NCBI GenBank assembly: GCA_036272935.1 | Contig: DATAXP010000041.1 | Location: 1 to 64,000, forward strand | From: DATAXP01 sp036272935 | Lineage (GTDB): Bacteria > Planctomycetota > Planctomycetia > Pirellulales > PNKZ01 | Reading direction: 5' to 3' | DNA: 64,000 nucleotides | Shown: piece after piece, positions 1 through 10,227 of the stretch | Numbering within the stretch: position 1 is the stretch's first letter | How the letters are laid out: every line of letters starts with the position of its first letter | Notes under the pieces: generated by a model | The model's input: the letters and a program-made list of their open reading frames with translations, nothing else | What the model was told of the DNA's origin: nothing | Databases searched by the model: none | Program-made: the position numbers and the translations under genes

Positions 1-275
1 GGAATGCTCGGCGTGCGCCCTGGCCGCGGCGCATCCTTCTCGATCCCGGCCACGCGCGAGGCGGCGAAACGCCTCCGCCACAACGAGACCGTTTTCTTCG
101 ACGTGCCGAGTTCCTCGGCGATGTCTCGGTTCATCCGGCCCTCGGCCGCCGCCAGCACGATCCGGGCTCGCAACACCAGCCGGGCCGGCGTGCTGCGCCC
201 CCGCGACCAGCGACGCAAGACGCTCCGCTCCTCCTCACTCAACGCAATCTGCGACGCGCGCTTCATGGATTTCAT
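1..275 (-). CDS. IS630-type transposase, N-terminal part (runs off the left edge)
   Basis: About 91 residues are visible, beginning with MKSMKRASQIALSEEE and continuing past the edge of the window. The segment carries the helix-turn-helix DNA-binding region of IS630/Tc1-like transposases: LRARIVLAAAEG, then DIAEELGTSKKTVSLWRRRF, then a basic stretch before GRTP. The DDE catalytic part would lie to the left and is not seen. The start is the ATG at 275-273; GAGGAGG lies directly against it and another in-frame ATG follows three codons later. The DNA upstream (about 280-340), with GTGTCGCCGAAATAGCG on the minus strand, could be the element's terminal region, but the other end is outside the window so the terminal repeat cannot be confirmed. 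IS630 elements insert at TA dinucleotides. Family assignment is fairly sure; whether the element is intact cannot be judged. Confidence 0.75.
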   Translation of the reverse strand, partial: MKSMKRASQIALSEEERSVLRRWSRGRSTPARLVLRARIVLAAAEGRMNRDIAEELGTSKKTVSLWRRRFAASRVAGIEKDAPRPGRTPSI

Positions 276-431
276 CCTCCTCGAAAGGATGAAACCCCGC
301 ACCCGCTCAAAAGTAACGCTATTTCGGCGACACTACGCTAGCAGCAATTCAGATGAATCCTCAGCAATTGCTGGCCGTTCGCTGAAGCCGGGCTCTTTTC
401 TGCTATAAATGAGCAAAAAGGAGGAGGCAAA

Positions 432-680
432 ATGCCAGATTACTATCCGGGTGGTGGCGTCATGATCGCGACGGACGCAGGCACGATCTATGCAGAGTTG
501 AACGAACAAGATAAGCGAAAATGGGACGATAAGGACCAATCGCTTATCGAGCAAGTTGAGCGGGCACTTCTGCTTCGGGGCCTCGACCAGAAGAAGGAGT
601 GTTATCGAATCATTGAAAGCGGCGACACGATCTTGGCGAGTGGCATGGTGTCTGCCTTGCGAGAGCGATACGGAGAATAA
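432..680 (+). CDS. small hypothetical protein (82 aa)
   Basis: I do not recognise this family. The start is well supported: AAGGAGGAGG lies four bases before the ATG, one of the strongest Shine-Dalgarno matches in the window. The product is 82 residues, soluble and charged, with no signal peptide or membrane segment. It starts MPDYYPGGGVMIATDAGTIY and has a probable helical middle (LNEQDKRKWDDKDQSLIEQVERALLLRG) followed by an acidic C-terminus ending RERYGE. It sits just inside the end of the neighbouring transposase copy, and its lower GC content than the genes around it suggests accessory DNA. Function unknown. Confidence 0.6.
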   Translation: MPDYYPGGGVMIATDAGTIYAELNEQDKRKWDDKDQSLIEQVERALLLRGLDQKKECYRIIESGDTILASGMVSALRERYGE

Positions 681-707
681 AGATTCTCTTCCAAGGTTCC
701 GACTGAT

Positions 708-1046
708 TTGACCGAGGCCCCAATAATAAGAAGTATGGATACCAGTCGAAAAGCAAATCGTGAGGACAACGAGATAACTCTACAGCACAAAAGCCCACAG
801 GATGCCTTGCTCACCGAAGAACTCAATGAGGACAGGCTAATGCATTTGCTGGCATTTATTCGCGGGCTTAGCCGAACGCCTCCCGGTGCCGCTGAAGTTC
901 AACGCCGAATCAAGCTCTTTGGCGAGTGCAAACGATTCGATGGGGAAACAGCAAGCCTATTTTACGGTCGCCTGCGTCACTGGTTGGACAGGGACATACC
1001 ACAAACGAAATCGCCCCTTCATCCGCCCAGGCAGAACGCCGATTAG
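708..1046 (+). CDS. hypothetical protein (up to 112 aa)
   Basis: An open frame 27 bases after the previous small gene. It can start at TTG 708 or at ATG 735 (MDTSRKANREDNEITLQ); neither has a strong ribosome site, though AAGAAG precedes the ATG. The middle, from DRLMHLLAFIRGL to RLRHWLDRDI, looks like a plausible amphipathic helical segment. The last ten residues, rich in Pro, Lys and His, are less protein-like. No family recognised. It is placed in the same accessory strip between the transposase and the glucan synthase and may be partial or degraded. Confidence 0.4.
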   Translation: MTEAPIIRSMDTSRKANREDNEITLQHKSPQDALLTEELNEDRLMHLLAFIRGLSRTPPGAAEVQRRIKLFGECKRFDGETASLFYGRLRHWLDRDIPQTKSPLHPPRQNAD

Positions 1047-1097
1047 TCGGGACTGGGTGATCGTCGAGTTGGTACGATGCAAAAATCGCAGCAATTC

Positions 1098-4000
1098 TCA
1101 ATCTCTGGTCGCCGCTTCTGCAACTGAAATAAGATCGACCTCGATTTCATGGCTTCGGTGATCATCAACCAGTAAGATGAAGTCGTCCGACAACTCCATG
1201 CCGTCGAGGGCCAGGCGGCGCACCGTCGCACCGTTGCCGGCATTGGTCACGGTAATGTGATAGAACGTCTCACGGAAGCGATAGTGCACCCGAAAAGTTG
1301 ACCAGGCCGCCGGCAGACGGGGCGTGAAACGAAGCTTATCGACCTGAAGCGTGATTCCCAGCAGCGATTCAGTGATCAGGCGGTACATCCAGCCGGCCGA
1401 GCCGGTGTACCAGGTCCATCCCCCTCGACCCGAGTGCGGAGCGACGCTGTAGACATCGGCGGCCACCACATACGGCTCAACGCGATAGACGGCGATGTCT
1501 TTCGGCATAGCCCCGTGCGAAATTGGGTTGATCAGCGAGAATAGCTCCCAGGCGAGTTCGTCGGACTCCATCGCCGCCGTTGCCATGACGGTCCAGATCG
1601 CGCCGTGCGTGTACTGTCCGCCATTCTCTCGCACGCCGGGCACATAGCCTTTGATGTAGCCTGGGTTCAGGCTGGATTTGTCGAACGGCGGATCGAGTAG
1701 GCGGATCAGTCGCGCGTCGCGGCTTACGAGGCGTCGCTCCACGCTCTCCATGGCTAGCTCGGTGCGCTCGCGCGTGCCGGCTCCCGAGAGGATCGACCAG
1801 CTTTGCGAGATCGAGTCGATCTGGCACTCTTCGTTCGAGGCTGATCCTAACGGCGTGCCATCGTCGAAGTAAGCCCGGCGATACCACTGGCCATCCCAGC
1901 CGTGCTCGTCGATGTTTCCGCGCAATCGGCCGGCTTCGACCGTGTAGCGGTCGGCCACGGTCTCATCGCCACGTTGCCGGGCAAGCTCCGCAAACTGCTC
2001 GAGCACCTGGAACAGAAAAAACGCCAGCCAAACGCTTTCCCCTTGTCCATGCTCGCCGACCAGGTTCATGCCGTCGTTCCAATCGCCGCAGCCCATGAGC
2101 GGCAGGCCATGCGCGCCGAACCGCAGCCCGTGGTCAATGGCGCGGATGCCGTGTTCGTAGAGCGTGGCAACATCGTCGGAAACCTGCGGAAGATCGTAGT
2201 TCGACTCTTCGTCATCGCGCAACGGACGAGAGGTCAGAAACGCAACGCGCTGGTCGAGCACGCCCGTGTCGCCGGTGATGCTGACGTACCGGCACATCGC
2301 CGACGGCAGCCACAGATAGTCGTCCGAGAAATGGGTGCGAACGCCGCGGCCTGCCGGCGGATGCCACCAGTGCTGCACGTCTCCTTCGCGGAATTGTCGA
2401 GAGGCGGCCCGCAGCAGATGCTCGCGCAGCAATCGCGGCTCGGCATGGACTAGCGCCATGGCGTCCTGCAACTGGTCACGGAATCCAAAGGCGCCGCCGG
2501 ATTGATAAAACCCCGATCGGCCCCACATCCGGCAGGCCAGCGTTTGGTAGATCAGCCAACCGTTAGCCAGAAAATTCAACGATTGATCGGGTGTTTCCAA
2601 GTAGATCACGCCCAGCGTACGGCTCCAGTAATGCCAGACCGCCTCGATCGCCCGATGTGCGCTTTCCACCGGGCGGAAGCGCTGGGCAAGCTCGCGCGCC
2701 TGGGTCGCGCCGTGCGCGGCCCCGAGCGTGAAGGCGATCGTGCGCTCCTGTCCGTCTTCGAGTGTCAAAGGCACTTGGAAGGCAGCGCATGGATCGAGCC
2801 CGGCCCCCGTGCGCCCGGACAGTCGCACGCGGCGCATCGCAGCAGGATTTGCCAAGGAGCCGTTGCGACCCAGAAACTCGGTACGATCGCCGGTGTGGGT
2901 GCGAACGGTTTCGCTGCAGTTCACAAACGCCACGCGATCAGCAAACTCCGGACTGTAGACATTCCGCGCGAGGATCGCTCCGCTGGCGCCATCGAACTCG
3001 GTGACCACGTGCATCAAGGTTTTACTGCGCGCGTCGCCGAGGACCAATTCCCAATAACCGGTGACCGAAATCTGCCGCGGCCTTCCTGAGCGGTTGGTGA
3101 TATTCAACTTCGAGAACTTCACCGAAGCATTGGTGTCAACATACACGCAAAGCTCCGTCGTGATGCCTTCTTCGGTGTAATCGAAAATGCTATAGCCGAA
3201 CCCGTGACGTATGACGTAGGGATTCTGCCCTCGAGCTGGCAGCGGCGACGGCGACCAGAATCGCCCGGTTTCCTCGTCGCGCAGAAAGATGGCTTCGCCG
3301 CTGACGTCGGAAACCGGGTCGTTGTGCCACGGCGTGAGCCGATACTCGTGGCTGTTCTCCGACCATGTATAGGCGCCGCCGCTTTCCGAGACGACGGTGC
3401 CGAACTGCGGATTCGCGATCACATTGACCCACGGCGCCGGCGTCGTCCGGCCTTCGGCCAGGATCGTCACGTATTCGCGTCCATCGTGGCTGTAGCCTCC
3501 CAGGCCATTGAAGAAGGCGAGGTCGCGCTGCGGCGATTCATAAGCCGCGATCGGCTCGATATTGCGCCGCACGGGCTTTAGGTGCGGTATGGAGATCTCG
3601 GCCCTGCCGCGCCGTTCGACTTGCTCAGCGAGCGTGCCGGCGTCGTCGAATAGGACCACGCGGGCGACGGTCTGTAACAGCGCACGGTCCTCGTCCGACA
3701 TCTGCTCGCCGCGGCGAACGAAGATGCCGCCGGGGCGGTCGACCAGCGCCGCTTCCGGGCTTGCCGCGACCACGTCCATGATCGAATCTTGCAAGGCTTG
3801 CCGGTAAACCGAATCGTCTTCATTCCAGATCACCAGGTCGACGGCGAGCCCTTTCATCCGCCAATACGCGTGCGCCTGCACCGCCTGCCGCACGATCGCA
3901 ATGTTATCGTGATCGCAAATCCGCACCAGCACGATCGGCAGGTCGCCGGAAATGCCATAACCCCACAAGCCCGATTGTCCGCGACGATTGCGCGCCAGGA

Positions 4001-7000
4001 CGCTGGCCTTGGCGCGGCGCAGTGCCGAGGCAAACACGATCGAGCCAGCCAGGCGGCCATAAACTTGCGCATCGGCTTCCGATGCGCTGAGCTGTTGCAA
4101 CAGGATGTGGCTGTGTGTCCAGGCGAGATCGAACACGCGATCCGCAAGACTGGGATCGCTGTATTTCTCGGTCAGGGCCTCGACGCCGGCACGTGTTTCG
4201 GCAACCCCCGTAACGATGTCGATGCGCAGCGACTCGTTGGGCTTGAGCAGCACCGTTTGCCGGATGCTCACCACGGGATCGAGCACCGAGCCCTCACTAT
4301 TGGACAGCGTTGCCTTTCCGTCCATCGCCGCGGGAGCGGCCAACGTCCGATTTCGACCGATGAACCGCATGCGATCGGTCTCATACGAGGGCTCACTCGC
4401 GACGGTCCCGCGCGCGGTCATCAAATGCGTCATCCACGGCGGCTTTTCTTCGGCCGAGCGCGGGCGGCGCGTGCAATAGATCGCCTGGCGCGCGCGGACC
4501 AGCTCGGTTTGGACGAATAGATTGCTGAAGGCAGGATGCGCTTCGTCGTGCGCTTGCAACGACAGCACCACCTCGGCGTAGCTGGTGACTTCGATGCGGC
4601 GCGCGACTTCCGAGCGGTTGGTCAAGGTGACTCGCCGCAGCTCCATATCGTCTTCGGGCGACACGCTGATCTGAGTATAGGTTTCGATCGCGTCGTCGCG
4701 GCGGCGGAACTCGGCCCGAGCCTGCGTAAAGATCGCTTCGTAACTCTTGGTCGCGGTGCCGGTCGGATGCAACGTGGCAGACCAAAGCAGGCCGCTGTCC
4801 AGGTCGCGCAGGTAGCAAAAACTTCCATAGCTGTCGCGCGTCGCATCTTCCCGCCAGCGTGTGACTGCCAGGTCCCGCCACCGGCTATAGCCGCCGCCAG
4901 CGCTGGTGATGGCCACATGGTAATGGCCGTTCGAGAGCAGATGCACCTCGAGCGCTGCGCCGCCGAGATCGGTAAACACGCGCATGTTGCCTGTCTCTTC
5001 GGGCGAGGCGCTGCGCGGGGCGTGGACCTCGTTGGCGTGCGGAAAAACCGGCGCGGTCGCTCTCGGGACACGTTCTTGCAAGAGCAAGTCGGCGGCGTGC
5101 AGCATCGGGTCGGCCAGGAATCGGCGCTGCATCGGCTTGTCGAGCAGCAAATAGGCCAGCGCTAGCAGGCTCATGCCTTCGTGATGCGCCATGAACTGCC
5201 GCACGGTGACATGATCCGCCCCCGGCGGCAGTCGTGAAGGGGTGTAATCGACCGCCTCAAAGAATCCGTATTCGCCTTGCTGACCATCGGCTGCGAGCCG
5301 TTGCAGATTGCGGCAAGCGGCCTCCGGCGCCACCATCAGCGCCAGCGCGCTGGCATACGGAGCAATCACCAAGTCTTCCGCGAGACCTCGCTTGAGCCCC
5401 AGCCCTGGCACGCCGAAGGCCCGATACTGGTAGGTCTTGTGCAGGTCGATCGTGTTGTATCCCGACTCGGAAATGCCCCAGGGAACTCCGCGCTGCCGGC
5501 CGTAATCGATCTGCCGGCGCACCACGGCCTGACAGGTCCGATCGAGCAGCGTCCCTTCATAGTTGGGCATGACCAGCAGCGGCATGAGATACTCGAATAC
5601 CGAGCCGCTCCAACTCAACAGCGCCGGAACGCGCCCTGCGCTGGTTAATAAACGACCGAGTGCAAACCAGTGTTCTTGACCGATTTTGCCTTGGGCGATG
5701 ACCACGAAACTCGCCAGGCGCGCCTCGGACGCGAGCAGGTCGTAGAAACTGGCGTCGAGCCGTCGTTCGTTCACGTTGTAACCGATGGAGAACAGATCGC
5801 GAGATCGATCGTACAGCATCTCGAAATCCATCTCGGCGAGCTCACGGCACCTGGCGGCGATGTTGGAAAACCGCTGAAGCTGCTCGTTGGCATATTGCGC
5901 CGAGCCAAGCAACGTGGCCATGAATTGGTCGAGCCAGGCTTTCGCCAGTGGGTCGGCTTCGTCGGCAACGGCGTCGATCACGCGACCGGCCGACTGCGCC
6001 AGGTCGACCAGCTCCCGAAGCGTGACGGCCGTGTCGACCCTCTTCAGCAGGGCGCGTAATTCGGCGATTGGTTCCAGTTGCTTTGGCGAGTCGGCTTTCC
6101 AGAGACTCTCGGGAGGCGCGGGCAGTTGCGTCCACGCGGCTAGGATCAGCAGATCTTGCTGCTGTGCAGCGCATGATTGCTGGTACGCGCCAGCCCACCA
6201 TGCCAACTCTTCGTCGTCGCCCGCGGCTGCCGCGATTTCGCCGGCGACCACGCGGAATCGTGCGAGGGAAAGAGTTGCGGCGTTGATCGCCGTCGAAGCT
6301 CGCGACAGATCTTCGATCTGTCGTTCAATCTTCCGCAGCACGTCGGCGCTAACCAGCGGGTTATCGTCGCTGCGTGCCACATCGAGCACGATTCGCAAGG
6401 TATCGCGCAAGCCTTCAAACACGCGCCGGGGCAAGATGTTCGTGTCGCCCAACTCGTCGTAGCCGCTGGCCAACACCAAAAGATCGGCAAGCAGGTTTCC
6501 GCTATCGACCGTCGACACGTAGCGTGGACTCAAGGGGACGAGTGAGCGCGTGTCGTACCAGTTGAAGAAGTGGCCCCGATAGCGCTCCATGCTTCCGAGC
6601 GTTTCGAGCGTGTTCTGCGTCCGGTTTAGCAGTTGCGATGCCGAACAATAACCGAAGTCGTAGGCAGCTAAATCCGCGAGCAGGCCCATCCCGATATTCG
6701 TCGGACTGGTGCGCGGAGCAACTACCAGGTCCGGATTCTGCTGCACGTTATCCGGCGGAAGCCAGTTGTCCTTCGCCGTGACAAACATCTCGAAGTAACG
6801 CCAGGTCTTGCGCGCGAGCTTTCCGAGAAAGGTTTGCTGTGTTTGGCTAAGCTGAGGCCTCGTCGGTGCGATTGGTCGACTGAGCCACCAGGCGGCACCC
6901 GGTGATACGAACCACAGGCCGAGCAATAGTCCGGCAACTGGCACCACCTCCGGATGCAAGATCACCAGCGCCAAGAGCACGAGCGCAGCCAATGCCGGTG

Positions 7001-9878
7001 CCGCAGCCATCGAGCGCAACGTCTCCTCGAAACTGCCGTACGCGCTACGTTCCGAGTCGCTGGCAGTTTTCCATTCGAGCAATCGTCGTTTCGTCCATAG
7101 AATCCGATACGATGTGCGGACAATGGAATCCAGGCTGATGTAAGCCTCGTACGGCAGAAAAGTGAGCGTAAGCAGGCATTGTGCCAACGGCTGCCGTAGC
7201 GATTGGGCAGTCGCTCGCAGGTGCATCAGCGGCGGCAAACCGCTCGGCTTACGCTCCAGCTCCAGGAGTGCCGACATCAAGGTCGGTAGTACTACGACCA
7301 CGACCACGAATGCCAGCGTCATGGCTGCCAGGGTCGTCGAAACGAACCACGACGCAAGCAACAGCGCCAGCATGGCGACGGGCATCACGCTGCGGCGCAG
7401 GTTGTCGAAGATTTTCCACCACGACAAGGCGCTAATCGGATTGCCGACACGACGCGACGATCGTCCGGCGACCATCGGCAACAGCCAAGAGGCAATTTGC
7501 CAGTCACCGCGCATCCAACGATGCCGACGGTCAATATCGCCTGCGTAGCGCGAAGGATAATCTTCGTACAACGTGACATCGCTCAGTAGTCCCGATCGCG
7601 CATAGGCGCCCTCGAGCAAGTCATGGCTGAGAATCGTATTCTCGGGAAAATCGCCGCAGCATTGCTCGAACGAGTCGACATCGTAAATTCCTTTTCCAAT
7701 GAACGACCCTTCGCCAAACAGATCCTGGTAAACATCCGACACGACGCGCGTGTACGGATCGACTCCCGGATCGCCCGCGAATAACTGCACGAAGCGAGAC
7801 CGTTGTGCACTGGGGAGGCTAACACCGACTCGCGGCTGCAGAATGCTGTAGCCGTCGACCACCCGTTTGAGCTGCGCCTCGTACACCGGCCGGTTCAGCA
7901 GGTGGGCCAGAGTGCCGACCATTTGCCGTGCGGCGTCGCGAGGCAACTGCGTGTCGGTATCGAGCGTAATGACATACCGAACACTCTGCAGTACGGACGG
8001 GTCGCCAACGACCTCGGCGAATCGGCCCGAAACACCGCGGAGCATGGCGTTGAGATCGGCCAGTTTTCCGCGCTTTCGCTCGTAGCCCATCCACACTCCT
8101 TCCTGGGCATTCCAGCGGCGGGCGCGATGAAACAGGTAGAAGATATTGGCACGCTGAGCCTCGTACTTCTGATTCAAGCACTCGACCCCTTCGCGCGCCT
8201 GCCGCAAAAGTTCGGCGTCGGCAGGCATTGTTTCAGCCACTGCATCGACGAAGTCGGTCACCAAGGCGAAATGCAGGCCCTCGTCGCGATTTGCCAGGTA
8301 CCGCATTTCGAGCCCTTCCAACAGATGCTCGACGCCGGCGGCGCTGTTGAGCATGGTCGGCACGGCAACCAGGGTCCGCTGCGTAGGCGGCACCCCGTGC
8401 TCATAATCGATCCGCGGCAACGACTGCGGGGTAAGCAGCAGCGTCGCTAGCCAATTGACAAGGCCCACGCTGAGTTGCGTCGCACACATCAGCGCCGGCA
8501 CCGCCACGAGCGCGAGTGCCCCAGGGTGCACGCCTTGGCGATGACAGCTCCACAGAAAGAGCAACGTCGTGGTCAAGGTCAGCGATCCGATGCTCGACAG
8601 GTAGCATGCGAGCGGATAGCGCCGGCGTAATTTGTCGAACACCACCGCGGGCGACAGGCGCATCTCGGCAATCCGCTCGAGCGCCGGCCGGCCGCGATCG
8701 ACCAGGTAGTAGCCGACGTGCGCCATCCGACTGCGCGGTTGGTCGGTCGCCTGGTTCTCGGCAAGCTGGACCGCTCGGCGGGCAACGTCGTACTCGGTGA
8801 GCCGGCTGCGCCGCGCAATTCCTTCGACCGCGTGGCGGTAGCGATCGCGCGTGGCAAAATCCATCTGGTCGTAAATGCCGGCCGGATCGCCCGCCAGGGT
8901 CTGTTCGACCAGGCTATGTTCGCCGACGAACTTGCGCCAGTCGTTCGTGCTCAGGAACCGCAGGCTGCCGATGCTATTGCCGATCGACACCTGGTCGGCC
9001 GCCTGCGATTGACCTTCGGCGCGCACGAGTTGCTCTGTCGTCAGTCCTTGATCCGCCAGGCGATGCTCGAGCCAGCTATTCGCAAAAGCAAAGTTCGGAT
9101 TCTGTCCTTGCAAATGGCGCGTGAGTTCGGACAGAAAGGCGCCGGAGAGCGACGGGTTCGCGCGGGCCATATCGGCCAGCACCAGAATCAAGTCCGTCGG
9201 CGTCTGCTCGACGACGCGGATCATGCGCTCGGCCCAATCGCCAGCGATATTCCGATCGCGCCGCGCCGCGGCGATTCGCATGGCCACGCGCCGCAGATTC
9301 TCGATCAACGCCAGCCGGAGCATGAGCGGCAGGCCCCACAGCTCGCCGAGCTTGAGCGGCTCGACCGATTGGTACGCGGCGACGAATCCGTCCAAACTAG
9401 CCGCGTCAACGCGCCCGTCAACGTGAGCAATGAGTTCCAGAGCGATCCCATACACGCGCGGAAAGGTCGCCCCCGATCCCGTCGCCAACCGTGGCAATTC
9501 CTGGCTATACGAGGGGGGCAACAGGCGCCGAATCGCGCGAATCTGCTCTTCGACAAGATAAAAATTGTCGAGCAACCATTCTGCGGCGGGCTCGATCCGA
9601 CGGTTTCGTTCGGCCGCTGCCGTCACCAAGTCGTAAGCTTCGATAAGAACGCGCTGGTTTTCGTCCAACCGTGGCAGCAGCTTGTCCGGTGCCCGGCCCG
9701 CGGCAAGCTGATGCGACGCGGCAACGGCCTTGGCATGTCGCTCCAACTGGGCGACGTTGAATAACTCGGCCCGCAACGGCTGCTCATCGGCAAAGCCGTT
9801 CAGCGCTGCATGGCGTTCGGCCCGTCGTCGCGACCCGAAGAGACGAGAAAGCTTCGGCGGGACGGGCGGTACATACAC
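1098..9878 (-). CDS. ndvB: cyclic beta-1,2-glucan synthase (NdvB/ChvB type, GT84 plus GH94)
   Basis: A 2926-residue membrane enzyme that builds beta-1,2-glucan from UDP-glucose, trims it and closes the ring; family members are normally about 2800-2900 aa. Domain order: soluble N-terminus to about 420; membrane segments near 426-483; GT84 glycosyltransferase with LDTDTQLP (about 640) and DRRHRWMRGDWQ (about 784); further membrane segments near 829-873 and 954-996; a glycoamylase-like domain around 1030-1640 with PWGISESGYN near 1470; two carbohydrate-binding halves; and a C-terminal GH94 phosphorylase-like catalytic domain with GGAFGFRDQLQD (about 2463), the catalytic-Asp motif GDWNDGMN (about 2598) and GRGGWTWYTGSAGWM (about 2815). 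The start is GTG at 9878 with GGAGAG eight bases upstream. The frame is uninterrupted over 8.8 kb. The glucan is probably periplasmic or exported, for osmotic adaptation or surface properties. Confidence 0.93.
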   Translation of the reverse strand: MYVPPVPPKLSRLFGSRRRAERHAALNGFADEQPLRAELFNVAQLERHAKAVAASHQLAAGRAPDKLLPRLDENQRVLIEAYDLVTAAAERNRRIEPAAEWLLDNFYLVEEQIRAIRRLLPPSYSQELPRLATGSGATFPRVYGIALELIAHVDGRVDAASLDGFVAAYQSVEPLKLGELWGLPLMLRLALIENLRRVAMRIAAARRDRNIAGDWAERMIRVVEQTPTDLILVLADMARANPSLSGAFLSELTRHLQGQNPNFAFANSWLEHRLADQGLTTEQLVRAEGQSQAADQVSIGNSIGSLRFLSTNDWRKFVGEHSLVEQTLAGDPAGIYDQMDFATRDRYRHAVEGIARRSRLTEYDVARRAVQLAENQATDQPRSRMAHVGYYLVDRGRPALERIAEMRLSPAVVFDKLRRRYPLACYLSSIGSLTLTTTLLFLWSCHRQGVHPGALALVAVPALMCATQLSVGLVNWLATLLLTPQSLPRIDYEHGVPPTQRTLVAVPTMLNSAAGVEHLLEGLEMRYLANRDEGLHFALVTDFVDAVAETMPADAELLRQAREGVECLNQKYEAQRANIFYLFHRARRWNAQEGVWMGYERKRGKLADLNAMLRGVSGRFAEVVGDPSVLQSVRYVITLDTDTQLPRDAARQMVGTLAHLLNRPVYEAQLKRVVDGYSILQPRVGVSLPSAQRSRFVQLFAGDPGVDPYTRVVSDVYQDLFGEGSFIGKGIYDVDSFEQCCGDFPENTILSHDLLEGAYARSGLLSDVTLYEDYPSRYAGDIDRRHRWMRGDWQIASWLLPMVAGRSSRRVGNPISALSWWKIFDNLRRSVMPVAMLALLLASWFVSTTLAAMTLAFVVVVVVLPTLMSALLELERKPSGLPPLMHLRATAQSLRQPLAQCLLTLTFLPYEAYISLDSIVRTSYRILWTKRRLLEWKTASDSERSAYGSFEETLRSMAAAPALAALVLLALVILHPEVVPVAGLLLGLWFVSPGAAWWLSRPIAPTRPQLSQTQQTFLGKLARKTWRYFEMFVTAKDNWLPPDNVQQNPDLVVAPRTSPTNIGMGLLADLAAYDFGYCSASQLLNRTQNTLETLGSMERYRGHFFNWYDTRSLVPLSPRYVSTVDSGNLLADLLVLASGYDELGDTNILPRRVFEGLRDTLRIVLDVARSDDNPLVSADVLRKIERQIEDLSRASTAINAATLSLARFRVVAGEIAAAAGDDEELAWWAGAYQQSCAAQQQDLLILAAWTQLPAPPESLWKADSPKQLEPIAELRALLKRVDTAVTLRELVDLAQSAGRVIDAVADEADPLAKAWLDQFMATLLGSAQYANEQLQRFSNIAARCRELAEMDFEMLYDRSRDLFSIGYNVNERRLDASFYDLLASEARLASFVVIAQGKIGQEHWFALGRLLTSAGRVPALLSWSGSVFEYLMPLLVMPNYEGTLLDRTCQAVVRRQIDYGRQRGVPWGISESGYNTIDLHKTYQYRAFGVPGLGLKRGLAEDLVIAPYASALALMVAPEAACRNLQRLAADGQQGEYGFFEAVDYTPSRLPPGADHVTVRQFMAHHEGMSLLALAYLLLDKPMQRRFLADPMLHAADLLLQERVPRATAPVFPHANEVHAPRSASPEETGNMRVFTDLGGAALEVHLLSNGHYHVAITSAGGGYSRWRDLAVTRWREDATRDSYGSFCYLRDLDSGLLWSATLHPTGTATKSYEAIFTQARAEFRRRDDAIETYTQISVSPEDDMELRRVTLTNRSEVARRIEVTSYAEVVLSLQAHDEAHPAFSNLFVQTELVRARQAIYCTRRPRSAEEKPPWMTHLMTARGTVASEPSYETDRMRFIGRNRTLAAPAAMDGKATLSNSEGSVLDPVVSIRQTVLLKPNESLRIDIVTGVAETRAGVEALTEKYSDPSLADRVFDLAWTHSHILLQQLSASEADAQVYGRLAGSIVFASALRRAKASVLARNRRGQSGLWGYGISGDLPIVLVRICDHDNIAIVRQAVQAHAYWRMKGLAVDLVIWNEDDSVYRQALQDSIMDVVAASPEAALVDRPGGIFVRRGEQMSDEDRALLQTVARVVLFDDAGTLAEQVERRGRAEISIPHLKPVRRNIEPIAAYESPQRDLAFFNGLGGYSHDGREYVTILAEGRTTPAPWVNVIANPQFGTVVSESGGAYTWSENSHEYRLTPWHNDPVSDVSGEAIFLRDEETGRFWSPSPLPARGQNPYVIRHGFGYSIFDYTEEGITTELCVYVDTNASVKFSKLNITNRSGRPRQISVTGYWELVLGDARSKTLMHVVTEFDGASGAILARNVYSPEFADRVAFVNCSETVRTHTGDRTEFLGRNGSLANPAAMRRVRLSGRTGAGLDPCAAFQVPLTLEDGQERTIAFTLGAAHGATQARELAQRFRPVESAHRAIEAVWHYWSRTLGVIYLETPDQSLNFLANGWLIYQTLACRMWGRSGFYQSGGAFGFRDQLQDAMALVHAEPRLLREHLLRAASRQFREGDVQHWWHPPAGRGVRTHFSDDYLWLPSAMCRYVSITGDTGVLDQRVAFLTSRPLRDDEESNYDLPQVSDDVATLYEHGIRAIDHGLRFGAHGLPLMGCGDWNDGMNLVGEHGQGESVWLAFFLFQVLEQFAELARQRGDETVADRYTVEAGRLRGNIDEHGWDGQWYRRAYFDDGTPLGSASNEECQIDSISQSWSILSGAGTRERTELAMESVERRLVSRDARLIRLLDPPFDKSSLNPGYIKGYVPGVRENGGQYTHGAIWTVMATAAMESDELAWELFSLINPISHGAMPKDIAVYRVEPYVVAADVYSVAPHSGRGGWTWYTGSAGWMYRLITESLLGITLQVDKLRFTPRLPAAWSTFRVHYRFRETFYHITVTNAGNGATVRRLALDGMELSDDFILLVDDHRSHEIEVDLISVAEAATRD

Positions 9879-9976
9879 TGATCACTCTCCGCGACCTGGC
9901 GTCCGCAGCCCTTGAGATGGCTAATCCGACTTGCGCAAGCGTGTGGCCGGTCGTGCTCGACATCTCGCGTCAGGTA

Positions 9977-10165
9977 CTACTTGGCGATTTGCGTATTGCC
10001 CGCGAACTCGTGGTTCAAAATCGTTTGGATAATCGGAGTGCCCACCGGCAGGATTTGACCGGCGGGGATCTGCATTTGTTCGCGCAGCAGTTTGAGCAGT
10101 TGACCGCGACCAACCGGATTGGCCAAGAGAGCATTCAATTCTCGTTCGCGTTCTTGCCTCGTCAT
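9977..10165 (-). CDS. small hypothetical protein (62 aa)
   Basis: A short frame beginning MTRQERERELNALLANP and ending FAGNTQIAK, upstream of the glucan synthase on the same strand. The ATG at 10165 is preferred; an in-frame TTG at 10180 would add five residues. No good Shine-Dalgarno sequence is visible. The product is soluble with a basic/acidic helical N-terminus and the hydrophobic patch GQILPVGTPIIQTIL. The composition is protein-like, but I recognise no family, and the stretch upstream (10166-10227) is AT-rich, which fits a promoter. It could be a true small gene. Confidence 0.4.
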   Translation of the reverse strand: MTRQERERELNALLANPVGRGQLLKLLREQMQIPAGQILPVGTPIIQTILNHEFAGNTQIAK

Positions 10166-10227
10166 TGAAGCTTTCAGCAATAAATGTAAATGTATTTGAG
10201 GAGTTGAGACACTCGAAAAGCGCCTTC

